From Calditrichia bacterium (GTDB lineage Bacteria > Calditrichota > Calditrichia > RBG-13-44-9 > J075), in the NCBI GenBank assembly GCA_028284905.1, contig JANQQU010000064.1, forward strand, positions 62,001 to 126,000: DNA of 64,000 nt, read 5' to 3'. Shown piece by piece: positions 7,641 through 16,811 of the stretch. Each line of letters opens with the position of its first letter. The stretch's first letter is position 1. A program made the position numbers and the translations under genes. The notes below the pieces were generated by a model, which saw nothing but the letters and a program-made list of their open reading frames with translations, did not search any database and had not been told where the DNA came from.

Positions 7641-10508
7641 TTTCACCAGCTCCACCCAATGATGGGCCTGCTTTCCGGTGAAATGGGCAATTTGGTGACG
7701 GCAGCTAAAACCGTTGGCAATAATACCGGTGTTTTTATCGGCTGCCTTTACTGCCGGAAAGAGAATCTGTTCTCCAATCTTTTCGGAGATTTCGTAGTGT
7801 TCTTTCTCGTATCCAAAGGAACCGGCCATACCACAGCAGCCACTCGGTAGCGTTTCCCGGGTTAAGCCGGAGACATTGCTAAGCACATTCTCCAATGGTG
7901 CCAGGCCGACCAACGCTTTTTTATGGCAATGTCCGTGTAGCTTGATTTTTTCTGTGTCGGAGCGCCAGTTTGGGGTCAAGCGCCCCGCTTCGATTTCCTG
8001 ATGGAGAAAATCTTCAATCATCATTACCCCGTTTTGTAGACGGCCGGCCAGTGCTTCGTCTTCAATAAGATCAGGCAAATCATCGTTGAGAGCGGAGGCA
8101 CAACTCGGTTCGCAAACCAGCACGGGTATGTCCTCCTGCAGAAACTGATCGAGCGCCAGAACGGTTTCTCCACCGGCATTTTTGGCATCGCGCAGAAAAC
8201 CATGAGAAATTTTCGGGCGCTGGCAACAGCCGACATCGCCAAGCAATACTTCGTAACCGGAGCCATGCAAAAGTTGCGTGGCGGCAATACCAACATTTGG
8301 CTCGTAATGATTAAGGTAAGTGTCCACAAAAAGCACTACTTTTTGGGCAGGATTCGCATGTGCTTTATAGTTGGATTTGTACCAGCTGACAAAAGTTTTC
8401 CGGGCAAAGTCTGGTAAAATACGTCGTTTGTCAAAACCGGCGGTTTTTTCCAGGGCTGCCCGAAAAGGGCCGCTGCGCTGAATACTGTTTATCAGGGAAG
8501 CGGCTATTCCGGAGGCAAATGAAGCCTTATCGGCAGATTCCCGAATTAATCGATCCCGCAAAGAGATGCCATGACGGTCATAATTCCGTTGCAGCACTTC
8601 CCCCTTCAATTTTGCCATATCGACATTGCTCGGGCATTCCGATTTACAGGCTTTGCAGGAGAGGCATAAATCGAGCACAGAAAGCAGGCGTTTATCTGTT
8701 AGTCCGTCCCCAAGCTGGCCGGACATGGCCAGGCGCAAGGCATTGGCCCGTCCACGGGTGGAATGTTCTTCTTCCCGGGTGGCCTTAAAGCTGGGGCACA
8801 TGGTGCCGCTAATCATTTTCCGGCATTCACCCACCCCGTTACACATGTGCACCGCCGAGGTAAAACTACCGTCCCTCCGGAATTTGAAAACCGTATCGTC
8901 ATTCACCGGCCCATCTTTATAGCTGGTGCCATAGCGCAGGTTCTCATCGATTGGCGGCGCATCGACAATCTTTCCGGGATTCATCCGGTTTTTCGGATCA
9001 AATAATGTTTTCACCTGTTTGAATGCCTGATAAACTTCCTTCCCGAAAAATCGTTCGTTGTAAGGGCTACGCACCAGCCCATCGCCATGTTCGCCGCTAA
9101 GAGAGCCGCGGTATTTTTTGACCAGTTGAAATACTTCTTCGGAGATGATCTTGAATTTATCGATATCTGACTGCAGGCGAAGATCGAGAATCGGCCGTAC
9201 ATGGATCACCCCGACACTAGCGTGGGCATACATCGCCACCGGTACTTCCACCCGATCACAAAGGGCCTTTACCTCGGCGATGTAATCCGGCAGCACTTCA
9301 GTGGGAATGCTGGCATCTTCAACAAAAGCGGTGGGTTTCCGGTCGCTCTTCATACCGAGCATCAAGCCTAATCCCTTTTTCCGAATCGTCCAGACATCGT
9401 TAAAGCTTTGCCCTTCCGGGAAAACCGGGTACGCATATCCCATATTCTTCGATTTTAGCAATTCTATCATTTGCTGCGGGCGCTCCATAACGCTGGCTTC
9501 GGTATCACCAAAAAATTCCACAATCAAAATCGCTGCCGGATCGCCCTCAATGAAGTGGCAACTGCGCATTGTGGTCAGGTTCTTTCGGCTGAGCTCAATC
9601 ACGGTATTGTCGACAATCTCGATGGCTGATGGTTGGAAGGCCAGCATGCTATGCACCGCGGAGATACATTCCTTTAAGGTGGTAAAATGAGCGACACAGA
9701 GCGCTTTATACTTTGGCAGCGGAGTGAGGTTGATTTTAGCGGACATCGTTAGGCCCAATGTTCCTTCGCTGCCGACAAACAGCTTGCTAAGATTCCAGCG
9801 ATCGGTAAAGGTAAATTCATCGAGACAATATCCACCAACCCGGCGCATTACTTTCGGGAAATTTTTGTCGATTGCAGTTTCATTTGCCTGAACAATTTTA
9901 GCGAATTCGCGATAGATGGTCCCTTCCCGGTCATCGAGGTCAGCTTTCTTTTTATAGTCTTCCGGCGATAGTTCAGCGAAGTCGAAATCTTCGCCATCGG
10001 CCAGCATAACCGTTAAGGCCTCGGTGTGATCGATCGTCTTGCCATAAAGGATGCTTTTAGTGCCGGAAGAATTATTGCCGATCATGCCGCCAATATTTGC
10101 CCGGCTGGATGTGGCCGGATCCGGTGCGAAATGAAGATTGTGCGGGAGTAAAGCTGCATTCAGATCATCCCGGTTAATGCCCGGCTCGACAATCGCCCAT
10201 TGTTCATCCACATTGATTTCCAGAATGCGATTCATATGGCGGGAAAAATCGAGCACCAGAGAATGACCAACTGTTTGCCCTGCCAGGCTGGTGCCACCTC
10301 CGCGGGGAAGAATACTAACCTCATATTCATCGGCAATGCGCAGCGCATTACGCACATCTTCCCGGTCCAACGGGGTAAGAATCGCTATTGGCGCTATCTG
10401 ATAAATACTGGCATCCGTGGCGTATAGTCCCCGGCTATATTCATCATTGAGCACACCGCCCCGGGTAGCGGATTTTAGCGCTGCAATAAATGCATCATAG
10501 TTCTTCAT
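7626..10508 (-). CDS. FAD-linked oxidase / Fe-S D-lactate or glycolate-type dehydrogenase
   Basis: A 960-residue fusion of the YdiJ / Dld2-GlcD-GlcF type. Residues about 35-190 are an FAD-binding type 4 domain (PRGGGTSLAGQTVG, IGGMIGNNSSGTKS). About 240-530 is the FAD-oxidase C domain, with HASVGVIHVRP and SGEHGDGLVRSPY. About 560-670 is a ferredoxin-like region (GEC...MCPS, CLSCKACKSECPSNVDMA). About 740-950 are two CCG-type cysteine segments (VCEPSCASAL, SGCCGMAGSFGYE). The family oxidises 2-hydroxy acids (D-lactate, glycolate, 2-hydroxyglutarate) and passes electrons to quinone at the inner membrane; the exact substrate cannot be chosen here. It stands alone. Its final residues (NSEQ) and stop lie in an intergenic repeat array. 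Confidence 0.9.
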   Translation of the reverse strand: MKNYDAFIAALKSATRGGVLNDEYSRGLYATDASIYQIAPIAILTPLDREDVRNALRIADEYEVSILPRGGGTSLAGQTVGHSLVLDFSRHMNRILEINVDEQWAIVEPGINRDDLNAALLPHNLHFAPDPATSSRANIGGMIGNNSSGTKSILYGKTIDHTEALTVMLADGEDFDFAELSPEDYKKKADLDDREGTIYREFAKIVQANETAIDKNFPKVMRRVGGYCLDEFTFTDRWNLSKLFVGSEGTLGLTMSAKINLTPLPKYKALCVAHFTTLKECISAVHSMLAFQPSAIEIVDNTVIELSRKNLTTMRSCHFIEGDPAAILIVEFFGDTEASVMERPQQMIELLKSKNMGYAYPVFPEGQSFNDVWTIRKKGLGLMLGMKSDRKPTAFVEDASIPTEVLPDYIAEVKALCDRVEVPVAMYAHASVGVIHVRPILDLRLQSDIDKFKIISEEVFQLVKKYRGSLSGEHGDGLVRSPYNERFFGKEVYQAFKQVKTLFDPKNRMNPGKIVDAPPIDENLRYGTSYKDGPVNDDTVFKFRRDGSFTSAVHMCNGVGECRKMISGTMCPSFKATREEEHSTRGRANALRLAMSGQLGDGLTDKRLLSVLDLCLSCKACKSECPSNVDMAKLKGEVLQRNYDRHGISLRDRLIRESADKASFASGIAASLINSIQRSGPFRAALEKTAGFDKRRILPDFARKTFVSWYKSNYKAHANPAQKVVLFVDTYLNHYEPNVGIAATQLLHGSGYEVLLGDVGCCQRPKISHGFLRDAKNAGGETVLALDQFLQEDIPVLVCEPSCASALNDDLPDLIEDEALAGRLQNGVMMIEDFLHQEIEAGRLTPNWRSDTEKIKLHGHCHKKALVGLAPLENVLSNVSGLTRETLPSGCCGMAGSFGYEKEHYEISEKIGEQILFPAVKAADKNTGIIANGFSCRHQIAHFTGKQAHHWVELVKNSEQ

Positions 10509-10905
10509 TCTTCCACCATATTCTGTTTAGGTATCCTTGTAAAATCCTTGGATTATATCGATTTTGGAAATAATACTCAAGTTTAAATTCTTCTGACATG
10601 GGGATGAAAAAGATGGGAAACCGCACTGGAAAAGCTTTCCGTGAAATAATTTTGTAACAAATGTAACAAGAAGAAAAAAAGTTTGTGATTTTTTTAATTT
10701 GGCCTTGATTTTTTAAAGCAACGTGAATATATTCACTTAATTGATTGACAATTGATTAAGTTTTGTTAGTCATTCGTTTTTTGATACTGGTAGTTGCGGA
10801 TCACTATTCCATCTCTTACGGATTCTGTTGCACTGTTTTTCAAGATAATTTTTAATTATTGAGCCAGATAAGGTATTCAAAGTTACAGCAGAAAAGGGGT
10901 ACGTT
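10509..10905. other. Divergent intergenic region: dehydrogenase / adenylate kinase promoters
   Basis: No coding sequence is supported. A perfect 14-bp palindrome GTGAATATATTCAC (10723-10736) lies 8 bases before a TTGACA (10745-10750). No good -10 is seen at 17 bases (AGTCAT), so the promoter is only possible. Runs of A/T (10670-10720) fit a divergent promoter region. The adk ribosome site AAAAGGGG lies just before the ATG at 10906. Confidence 0.5.
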
Positions 10906-11610
10906 ATGTTTGCGATATTGCTCGGAGCACCGGGGGCTGGGAAAGGAACCCAGGCTCAGTTGTTGATGAAAAAATATGGAATTCCGCAAATATCTACCGG
11001 GGACATGCTGAGAAGCGAAGTGGCCCAGGGGACTGCGCTCGGTAAGCAGCTTCATGAGATTATGACTCGTGGTGATTTAGTACCTGATGCTTTGATTATG
11101 CAAATTGTCGAGAAACGGTTACAGGCGCCCGATTGCTTCAATGGTTTTATTCTGGATGGTTTTCCCCGCACAATCCCTCAGGCAGAAGAGCTCTCAAAAT
11201 TTCTCAAGTATAAGATGCATATTGACATTACGGTTGTAGACATCTCGGTGCAGGATGACGTTATTATTGATCGCCTTGCCAACCGCCGGGTGTGTGGCAC
11301 CTGTAAAAAAGTTTATAGCCTGACAGTAAATCCGCCAATTGTAGATGGAAAGTGTGACCGTTGCGACGGCGAACTGAAGCACCGTGCGGATGATCAGGTG
11401 GAAACTATCAGAAAACGACTAAATGTTTATCACGATAATACTGCACCGTTAATTCGGTTTTACAGAAATAAAAAACTTCTCCATCGCGTCAATGGCCTGC
11501 AGAAGGTTGATGATGTCTTTAGAGATGTTGAAAAGTGTTTTAACATGAACAAAAATGCCAAAGAGGGATATACGACTGGTCGCGCAGTAGTAGAAGCACC
11601 AATGAACTGA
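10906..11610 (+). CDS. adk: Adenylate kinase
   Basis: A 234-residue nucleoside monophosphate kinase catalysing ATP + AMP = 2 ADP in the cytoplasm. The P-loop GAPGAGKGT is at 7-15. The AMP-binding segment ISTGDMLR, the DGFPRT motif and the LID segment DRLANRRVCGTCKKVYS are all present. The LID has four cysteines (CGTC and CDRC), a zinc-binding long-LID form. The closing RADDQVETIRKRL is also typical. It is somewhat longer than the usual 214-220 residues, with a C-terminal tail (about 215-234, ending TTGRAVVEAPMN) of no known role. The ribosome site AAAAGGGG supports the start. Confidence 0.97.
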   Translation: MFAILLGAPGAGKGTQAQLLMKKYGIPQISTGDMLRSEVAQGTALGKQLHEIMTRGDLVPDALIMQIVEKRLQAPDCFNGFILDGFPRTIPQAEELSKFLKYKMHIDITVVDISVQDDVIIDRLANRRVCGTCKKVYSLTVNPPIVDGKCDRCDGELKHRADDQVETIRKRLNVYHDNTAPLIRFYRNKKLLHRVNGLQKVDDVFRDVEKCFNMNKNAKEGYTTGRAVVEAPMN

Positions 11611-11834
11611 TAGCGGCGAAAATGAAGGCAGTAAGCGACAACGACAGCGATTGCACCGGCACTGACAGCAGCGGAAACGGTATAGCAGCGAATTTTACGG
11701 GAACGGAACGAGCGCAGAAACGAAAACGAAAACGACAGCACTTGCGAATAAGCTTGCGAACACGAACAGGATAGCACCCACGGAGACAGAAACAGGACTT
11801 GATCGTACTGGCTATAGACCTCTGGCAAACTTTG
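11611..11834. other. Low-complexity purine-rich intergenic segment
   Basis: Bases 11614-11800 are T-poor on the + strand and rich in CGA/ACG/CAG triplets, with short tandem hexamers AACGAAAACGAAAACGAC at 11719-11736. Open frames on the minus strand here are Ser/Phe/Arg-rich and low complexity and are not credible genes. It looks like decayed repeat DNA between convergent genes. Confidence 0.5.
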
Positions 11835-11878
11835 CACAAATCCCGTCTGATGAAAATCGGCGGGATTTGTGGTTTTTA
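11835..11878 (+). terminator. Rho-independent terminator of adk
   Basis: A perfect 11-bp stem CACAAATCCCG (11835-11845) with CGGGATTTGTG (11861-11871), followed by GTTTTTAT. It lies between adk and the convergent isomerase gene and overlaps the latter's stop. Confidence 0.85.
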
Positions 11879-12340
11879 TAGCGATTCGCTTTTTGTATCG
11901 GTTGAATCTTCAAATTCCTCTAGCCAGCGCAGGCAGGCGATGTCTTCGGCATCCTCGCTGCGGCTGTTGCTAAACCAGGCATCAAGAATTTCTTCTGCGA
12001 CCGCCTCGGAAACGCTGCGTAAACTCATTGCAAGGATGTTTGCATCATTCCAGAGTTTCGCTCCGCGGGCTGTTTCCGCATCGTGGCAAAGCGCTGCCCG
12101 AATACCCTTGATCTTATTCGCCGCCAGGCTAATCCCGGTACCCGTCCAGCAAAACAGGATTGCCTGCTCGTATTCACCGGCCGCCACTTTCCGGGCGACG
12201 TCTACAGCCACAGCCGGCCACATTCCCGGCGTGCCAACCAATGCGCCATATTTATCCACAGAATAACCACGCTTTTCCAAATCTTTAATAACGGCGGTGG
12301 TTAGATGGGTGTCCATATCGCTACCAACAGCAATTTTCAT
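11876..12340 (-). CDS. RpiB/LacA/LacB-family sugar-phosphate isomerase
   Basis: A 154-residue protein of the ribose-5-phosphate isomerase B fold. It has KIAVGSDM at the N-terminus, the catalytic-Cys segment FCWTGTGISLAANKIKGIRAALCHD (Cys64) and a WNDANILAMSLR segment. Classical RpiB has CGTGIG and HNDANVL; here the motifs read CWTGTG and WNDAN, so Gly is replaced by Trp and the His of the second motif by Trp. Known family members interconvert aldose and ketose phosphates. With these changes a substrate other than ribose 5-phosphate is plausible, so I give no symbol. The acidic C-terminal tail (about 125-154) is extra. Confidence 0.85.
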   Translation of the reverse strand: MKIAVGSDMDTHLTTAVIKDLEKRGYSVDKYGALVGTPGMWPAVAVDVARKVAAGEYEQAILFCWTGTGISLAANKIKGIRAALCHDAETARGAKLWNDANILAMSLRSVSEAVAEEILDAWFSNSRSEDAEDIACLRWLEEFEDSTDTKSESL

Positions 12341-12839
12341 TATTTCCTCGGATTATAATTAAAAGTTCAGAGTTACTATTATTGCCCATTTGCCCATTTC
12401 TTCTACAGAATATTTCTCTAATAAAACCATCATATATCGGAAAAACAAAGCCGCTTTTTAGCGCATTTGAGCAGGATAGAATGCATCTGTTTACCAATGT
12501 CGATAGTTGCCGGAATTGTGTTGAAGGAAAATCAATAACTATTCCCTTTCAGCGGTTTTTATTTTATATTATCTCCTTGTCTGCATTAAAAAATTCTGTA
12601 ATAAATCGATCGGGATACCGGTTGTTAGATAGATAAATAAACGATTTAAAAAGAGGGTTGCCAATCAACGGGAAAGGGTCACGCCCTGCCTTGGCAAATC
12701 GTTTATAATAAGCAATTATCCGTTATCCTAAATTGAATTCAACCAATGCGTTGATATATATGCATTTCCGGAACTACAACGGGATATATCTGGCAGCGGC
12801 AACGGAAATCTCTGAACACCTATTCTAGGAGGAATTCTA
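12341..12839. other. Intergenic region upstream of acetyl-CoA synthetase gene
   Basis: In these 499 bases no gene is supported (a short frame at 12382-12636 has no family features). The region carries the divergent promoters and, at 12639-12704, a nested hairpin described separately. It ends in the ribosome site TAGGAGGAATTCTA before the ATG at 12840. Confidence 0.55.
12639..12704 (+). promoter_or_regulatory. Structured leader element upstream of acs
   Basis: Three nested perfect pairings: AAACGATTT (12639-12647) with AAATCGTTT (12696-12704); TTGCCAA (12658-12664) with TTGGCAA (12691-12697, sharing two bases with the outer arm); and AGGG (12675-12678) with CCCT (12684-12687) closing a TCACG loop. 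No U-run follows, so it is not a plain terminator. It lies about 135 bases before the acs start. It may be a cis-acting RNA or a small RNA; I match it to no known riboswitch. Confidence 0.4.
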
Positions 12840-14765
12840 ATGAAGTACCATCCTGATGCAGCATTCTCGAAAAACGCACTTATTAGTTCCCTGGAACAAT
12901 ACCAGGAAATGTACGATCATTCGGTAAAAGATCCAGAAGGCTTCTGGAGCGAGCAAGCCGGCCGTATAAGCTGGTTCAAAAAATGGGACACTGTCCGGGA
13001 ATATGATTTTGTAAATGCAAATTTGGCCTGGTTTAAAGGCGGTCAGCTAAATGCCAGCTATAACTGCCTGGATCGCCATGTAGACAATGGAAATGGCGAT
13101 AAAACTGCTATTATTTGGGAAGGTAACGATCCCAGTGAATCGAAAACCTACACTTATGCAGAAGCGCTTAGCGAAGTCAGTAAGTTTGCTAATGTGCTGA
13201 AAGCACAGGGTGTTAAAAAAGGGGACCGGGTTTGTATTTACATGCAGATGATTCCGGAACTGGCTTTTGCAATGCTCGCTTGTGCCCGTATCGGCGCAGT
13301 TCATTCCATCGTTTTCGGCGCATTTAGCTCGGATGCATTGGTCGGCCGTATTAACGATTCTTCCTGTAAAGCCCTTATTACTCAGGACACCGCTCTCCGC
13401 GGGAAAAAGAATGATATTCCGATGAAAGTTAATGCCGACCGGGCCGTCCCGGATTGCCCCTCCATCGAAAAAGTGATCGTTGTTCGGCGTACCGGCAATC
13501 CTGTGGATATGGTCGATGGTCGTGATGTTTGGCTTCACGAGGAAATTGCCAAAGTGGATGATAACTGCCCGGCGGAAGCGATGGATGCGGAAGATCCGCT
13601 GTTTATTCTCTACACATCCGGCTCCACCGGAAAACCGAAAGGGGTTCTCCACACCACCGGTGGTTACATGGTTTACACATCCTTTACGCACGAAATGATT
13701 TTTGATTACCACGAAGATGACATTTACTGGTGCACCGCCGATATTGGCTGGATTACCGGTCACTCCTACATTATTTACGGCCCGATGGCCAATGGGGCAA
13801 TTACCATGATGTATGAAGGCGTGCCGACCTATCCGGACTACGGCCGCTTCTGGGAAATTGTCGAGAAGCATAAAGTGAATCAGTTCTACACCGCGCCGAC
13901 CGCAATTCGCGCCCTGATGAAAGAAGGGGACAGCTGGCCGAATAAATATGATCTTTCTTCCCTGAAAGTGCTTGGTACTGTTGGGGAGCCGATCAAAGAG
14001 CCGGAGTGGAAGTGGTATCATAGTGTTATTGGTAAAGAGACTTGCCCGATTGTTGATACCTGGTGGCAGACGGAAACCGGCGGTGTGTTACTTACCCCGC
14101 TGCCTGGCACAACACCGACAAAACCGGGATCTGCGACCCTGCCTTTCTTTGGCATCGAACCGGTGATTCTCGATGAGGCCGGCAATGAACTGGAAGGCGC
14201 GGTACAAGGATATCTCGCCATTCGTACTGCCTGGCCTTCGCTGATGCGCACGGTTTATGGCGACCATGATCGCTTTAAGGAAGTATATTTCTCCCGTTTC
14301 CCGGGATACTATTTTACCGGAGACGGCGCCCGCCGCGACGAAGACGGTTACTACTGGATTACCGGCCGCGTGGATGACGTGCTTAATGTATCCGGACACC
14401 GCATCGGCACCGCGGAAGTGGAAGGCGCCATTGGTCAGGCGGATGGCGTGGCGGAAGCTGCCGTCGTTGGTTTTCCGCATGACATCAAAGGGGAAGCAAT
14501 CTATGCCTATGTTACCCTGATGACCGGCGTGGATGCCAGCGAAGAAATTGCGAAGAGTATCCGTAATACCGTGCGGAAGATTATCGGCCCGCACGCCTCT
14601 CCGGATAAAATTCAGTTTACCCCTTCGCTGCCGAAAACTCGTTCCGGGAAAATCATGCGCCGGGTATTGCGCAAGATCGCTTCCGGCGATTTGGACTCAC
14701 TCGGTGATACCTCCACATTGGCCGACCCATCAGTCGTCGATGCATTGGTTGAGGGCAGAAAGTAA
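12840..14765 (+). CDS. acs: Acetate-CoA ligase (acetyl-CoA synthetase, AMP-forming)
   Basis: A 641-residue cytoplasmic enzyme activating acetate: acetate + ATP + CoA gives acetyl-CoA + AMP + PPi. Signatures are the N-terminal ACS segment (about 30-85), the AMP-binding P-loop [15 protein letters not shown] (from about 258), the [10 protein letters not shown] motif, [20 protein letters not shown], and [13 protein letters not shown], where Lys604 is the conserved lysine regulated by acetylation in this family. Length and motifs are complete. A very strong ribosome site (AGGAGG, 7 bases from ATG) and a strong terminator suggest a well-expressed single-gene unit, perhaps controlled through its structured leader. 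Confidence 0.97.
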   Translation: MKYHPDAAFSKNALISSLEQYQEMYDHSVKDPEGFWSEQAGRISWFKKWDTVREYDFVNANLAWFKGGQLNASYNCLDRHVDNGNGDKTAIIWEGNDPSESKTYTYAEALSEVSKFANVLKAQGVKKGDRVCIYMQMIPELAFAMLACARIGAVHSIVFGAFSSDALVGRINDSSCKALITQDTALRGKKNDIPMKVNADRAVPDCPSIEKVIVVRRTGNPVDMVDGRDVWLHEEIAKVDDNCPAEAMDAEDPLFILYTSGSTGKPKGVLHTTGGYMVYTSFTHEMIFDYHEDDIYWCTADIGWITGHSYIIYGPMANGAITMMYEGVPTYPDYGRFWEIVEKHKVNQFYTAPTAIRALMKEGDSWPNKYDLSSLKVLGTVGEPIKEPEWKWYHSVIGKETCPIVDTWWQTETGGVLLTPLPGTTPTKPGSATLPFFGIEPVILDEAGNELEGAVQGYLAIRTAWPSLMRTVYGDHDRFKEVYFSRFPGYYFTGDGARRDEDGYYWITGRVDDVLNVSGHRIGTAEVEGAIGQADGVAEAAVVGFPHDIKGEAIYAYVTLMTGVDASEEIAKSIRNTVRKIIGPHASPDKIQFTPSLPKTRSGKIMRRVLRKIASGDLDSLGDTSTLADPSVVDALVEGRK

Positions 14766-14801
14766 ACTGCTGAAGCATAAAAAGTATTAGAAATACCTCT
14801 A

Positions 14802-14834
14802 AAACCTTCCGGTATACTCCGGAAGGTTTTTTTT
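14802..14834 (+). terminator. Rho-independent terminator of acs
   Basis: Stem AAACCTTCCGG / CCGGAAGGTTT around a TATACT loop, running into a T tract to 14834. Confidence 0.93.
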
Positions 14835-14996
14835 TATGGCATTCCGAATATTTTTACCGTATAATTAATTCTGTGAGTTAGATCACATTGATCATTTTCA
14901 TATTTCTCCGGCTAATTCCTGCAGTTCTCCGCTGTTTTGCACGATGCAAATTTGAATTACCGGCCATTATCAACACATGATTTATAAGAGGATGTT

Positions 14997-15554
14997 ATGC
15001 GGATCTCCAGGGATGACGCGATCGCAGTAATTGTCGATGTACAGCAGAATAATCTGCCCGGCATTCATGACAGCGCTCGCCTGAAAGAAAACCTGATTAC
15101 CCTGATTAGGGGACTACAAATATTAAATATACCGGTGATTGCTTTAGAGCAGGAGCCGCAGCGATTGGGGAATACTATCCCGGAAATTAGTGGCCTGTAC
15201 GACCGTTTTAATGCTGTCGAAAAAATAACCTACAGCTGCTATCGGGACCCGGATTTTGCGGATTTACTGGACAGCACCGGGCGCCAAAAGGTGATTCTGG
15301 TAGGGATAGAAGCCCATATCGGCATTCTGCAAACCAGCCTGGATTTGCTGGAAAACGGATACCAGCCGGTGCTGCTGGATGATGGTGTTTCCTCCCGGCG
15401 GGAATACGACAAAGTGATCGCAATGAAACGAATGCGACGCGAAGGTGCTATTATATCTACCTGCGAATCTTTGCTGTATGAACTGAGTGTGGTGGCTGGC
15501 ACCGAGAAAGCCGATGCCGTCTCCCGCTTGATTCAACAGACCTATTTTGCCTAA
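14997..15554 (+). CDS. Isochorismatase-fold hydrolase with Gly at the nucleophile position
   Basis: A 185-residue isochorismatase-like protein. Asp14 (IVDVQ) and Lys76 (EKITYSCY) of the usual Asp-Lys-Cys triad are visible. The nucleophile segment, GIEAHxCxLQT in YcaC-type hydrolases, reads GIEAHIGILQT, so Gly109 replaces Cys. True isochorismatases (EntB, PhzD) also have Gly here and use Asp-based chemistry on a vinyl ether. The rest of the sequence (LDLLENGYQPVLLDDGVSSR) looks like the YcaC/nicotinamidase-related group. Substrate unknown; amidase chemistry by a Cys nucleophile is not expected. RBS GAGGATGTT precedes the ATG. Confidence 0.85.
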   Translation: MRISRDDAIAVIVDVQQNNLPGIHDSARLKENLITLIRGLQILNIPVIALEQEPQRLGNTIPEISGLYDRFNAVEKITYSCYRDPDFADLLDSTGRQKVILVGIEAHIGILQTSLDLLENGYQPVLLDDGVSSRREYDKVIAMKRMRREGAIISTCESLLYELSVVAGTEKADAVSRLIQQTYFA

Positions 15555-15690
15555 CCGGCAGACAGAGAATTAAAAGACCCTGTTATCGCTGCCCGGAAAC
15601 TTCCGGTGCAGTAAACCCGCCGATATACTATTTGTTTATTTTCCCCCAAATTTCTATAATATTCCGAACATTTAAGAACAAGGAATAACC

Positions 15691-16710
15691 ATGAGCTCAG
15701 CCGCTGTTGAAAAGAAAACTAAAAGCGCCGCAAAGCCAGCTGCATTGAAAACACCAATTACCGAAATGTTTGGCGTAAAATATCCTATCGTCTGCGCACC
15801 GATGTTTCTGGTAAGCACCGTAAATATGGTTGCTGCTGCCTGTGAGGCCGGGGGAATCGGCACCTTTCCCGCATTAAACTTTCGCCCGATTGAAAACTAT
15901 CACCAGGCGATTAAAGACATCAAGGCAAAAACGGATAAGGCCTTTGGCATCAACATTATTGTGCAAAAATCAAATAAGTATCAGCAGCAGCAAATGGAAA
16001 TTGCCCTGGAAGAAAGAGTGCCTTTGCTGATTACCTCGTTGGGAAAGCCGGGGGAAATTATCAAACTGGCCCACGAGGTCGGCACAAAGGTTTTCTGCGA
16101 TGTCATTAGCCTGGATCATGCCAAGAAAGTGGCAGACCTGGGGGCGGACGGGCTAATCGCGGTGGGCAGCGGTGCCGGAGGGCATGCCGGGGATATTTCC
16201 CCATTTGCATTAATTCCCACCCTGGTCAGTGAAATCGGATTGCCGGTGATGGCCTCGGGCAGTATCGCAGACGGCAAAGGGATGGCTGCGGCCTTTTCTC
16301 TTGGGGCGGATGCCGCCTATGTTGGCACTCGTTTTATTGCCTCAACAGAAGCGGAAGTAGATGATGCTTACAAAAATGCCATCGTCGATGCCGGCAGTGA
16401 CGACATTGTCAATACCCACCGGGTTGATGGATTCCCGGGCAACTTTATCATGACCGATGCCCTAAAGCGTGTGGGCCTGGAAGACGGCCTGATGGAAACC
16501 GTACTGTCGAAAAGCAAAAAAATTAAGAAGTGGATTGCACTGAGCCGTGCTGCAAAATCGCTATTCGCCAAACCAGACGGAAAAGTCTCCTATAAAACAG
16601 TCTTTTCTGCCGGACATGGATCAGGACTCATTCATGAAGTGAAATCCATTGAGGCAATTATGAATGATATGGTGCGGGAATATCGGGAGATCAAGAAAAA
16701 TCTCCCGTAG
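15691..16710 (+). CDS. Nitronate monooxygenase-like FMN oxidoreductase
   Basis: A 339-residue TIM-barrel flavoprotein of the nitronate monooxygenase / 2-nitropropane dioxygenase family. The N-terminal LGVKYPIV-like start appears as MFGVKYPIVCAPM. The FMN-phosphate and catalytic segment VGSGAGGHAGD includes His165, the usual catalytic base. PVMASGSIADGKGMAAAFSLGADAAYVGTRFIA is the second FMN-binding segment. Members oxidise alkyl nitronates or act as NADH:quinone or enoyl reductases, so the substrate is open. An Ala/Lys-rich N-terminal tail (about 1-22) is extra. An 8-bp hairpin (CGGGAGAT / ATCTCCCG, 16684-16707) overlaps the last codons. Confidence 0.88.
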   Translation: MSSAAVEKKTKSAAKPAALKTPITEMFGVKYPIVCAPMFLVSTVNMVAAACEAGGIGTFPALNFRPIENYHQAIKDIKAKTDKAFGINIIVQKSNKYQQQQMEIALEERVPLLITSLGKPGEIIKLAHEVGTKVFCDVISLDHAKKVADLGADGLIAVGSGAGGHAGDISPFALIPTLVSEIGLPVMASGSIADGKGMAAAFSLGADAAYVGTRFIASTEAEVDDAYKNAIVDAGSDDIVNTHRVDGFPGNFIMTDALKRVGLEDGLMETVLSKSKKIKKWIALSRAAKSLFAKPDGKVSYKTVFSAGHGSGLIHEVKSIEAIMNDMVREYREIKKNLP

Positions 16711-16719
16711 GTCGATTTT

Positions 16720-16811
16720 AGGTCTAAGGCGATAGGCCTTTAGGCAAACTGCTGAGTTGAAGTTATTCTTAGTACCTAATTCCCTTAGGCCTTAGGCCTA
16801 AAGCCTATATC
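16720..16811. repeat. Intergenic TTAGGCCTTAGGCC-type repeat arms
   Basis: Two stretches (16720-16745 and 16783-16811) hold degenerate copies of TAGGCCTTTAGGC in opposing orientation, including the palindromic CCTTAGGCCTTAGGCCTAAA. They lie between convergent genes and form another dispersed-repeat family. Confidence 0.55.

Noticed and set aside
11460-11839. Minus-strand frames of about 100-125 codons after adk
   Set aside because: Ser/Phe/Arg-rich translations of a low-complexity segment and of the adk antisense; no start signals.
12639-12704. acs leader considered as a c-di-GMP, ZTP or other known riboswitch
   Set aside because: The GGTCACGC stretch is suggestive, but the conserved cores of those classes are missing.
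13047-14021. 324-codon minus-strand frame inside acs
   Set aside because: Shadow of a fully motif-supported acetyl-CoA synthetase gene; His/Asn-rich product without family features.
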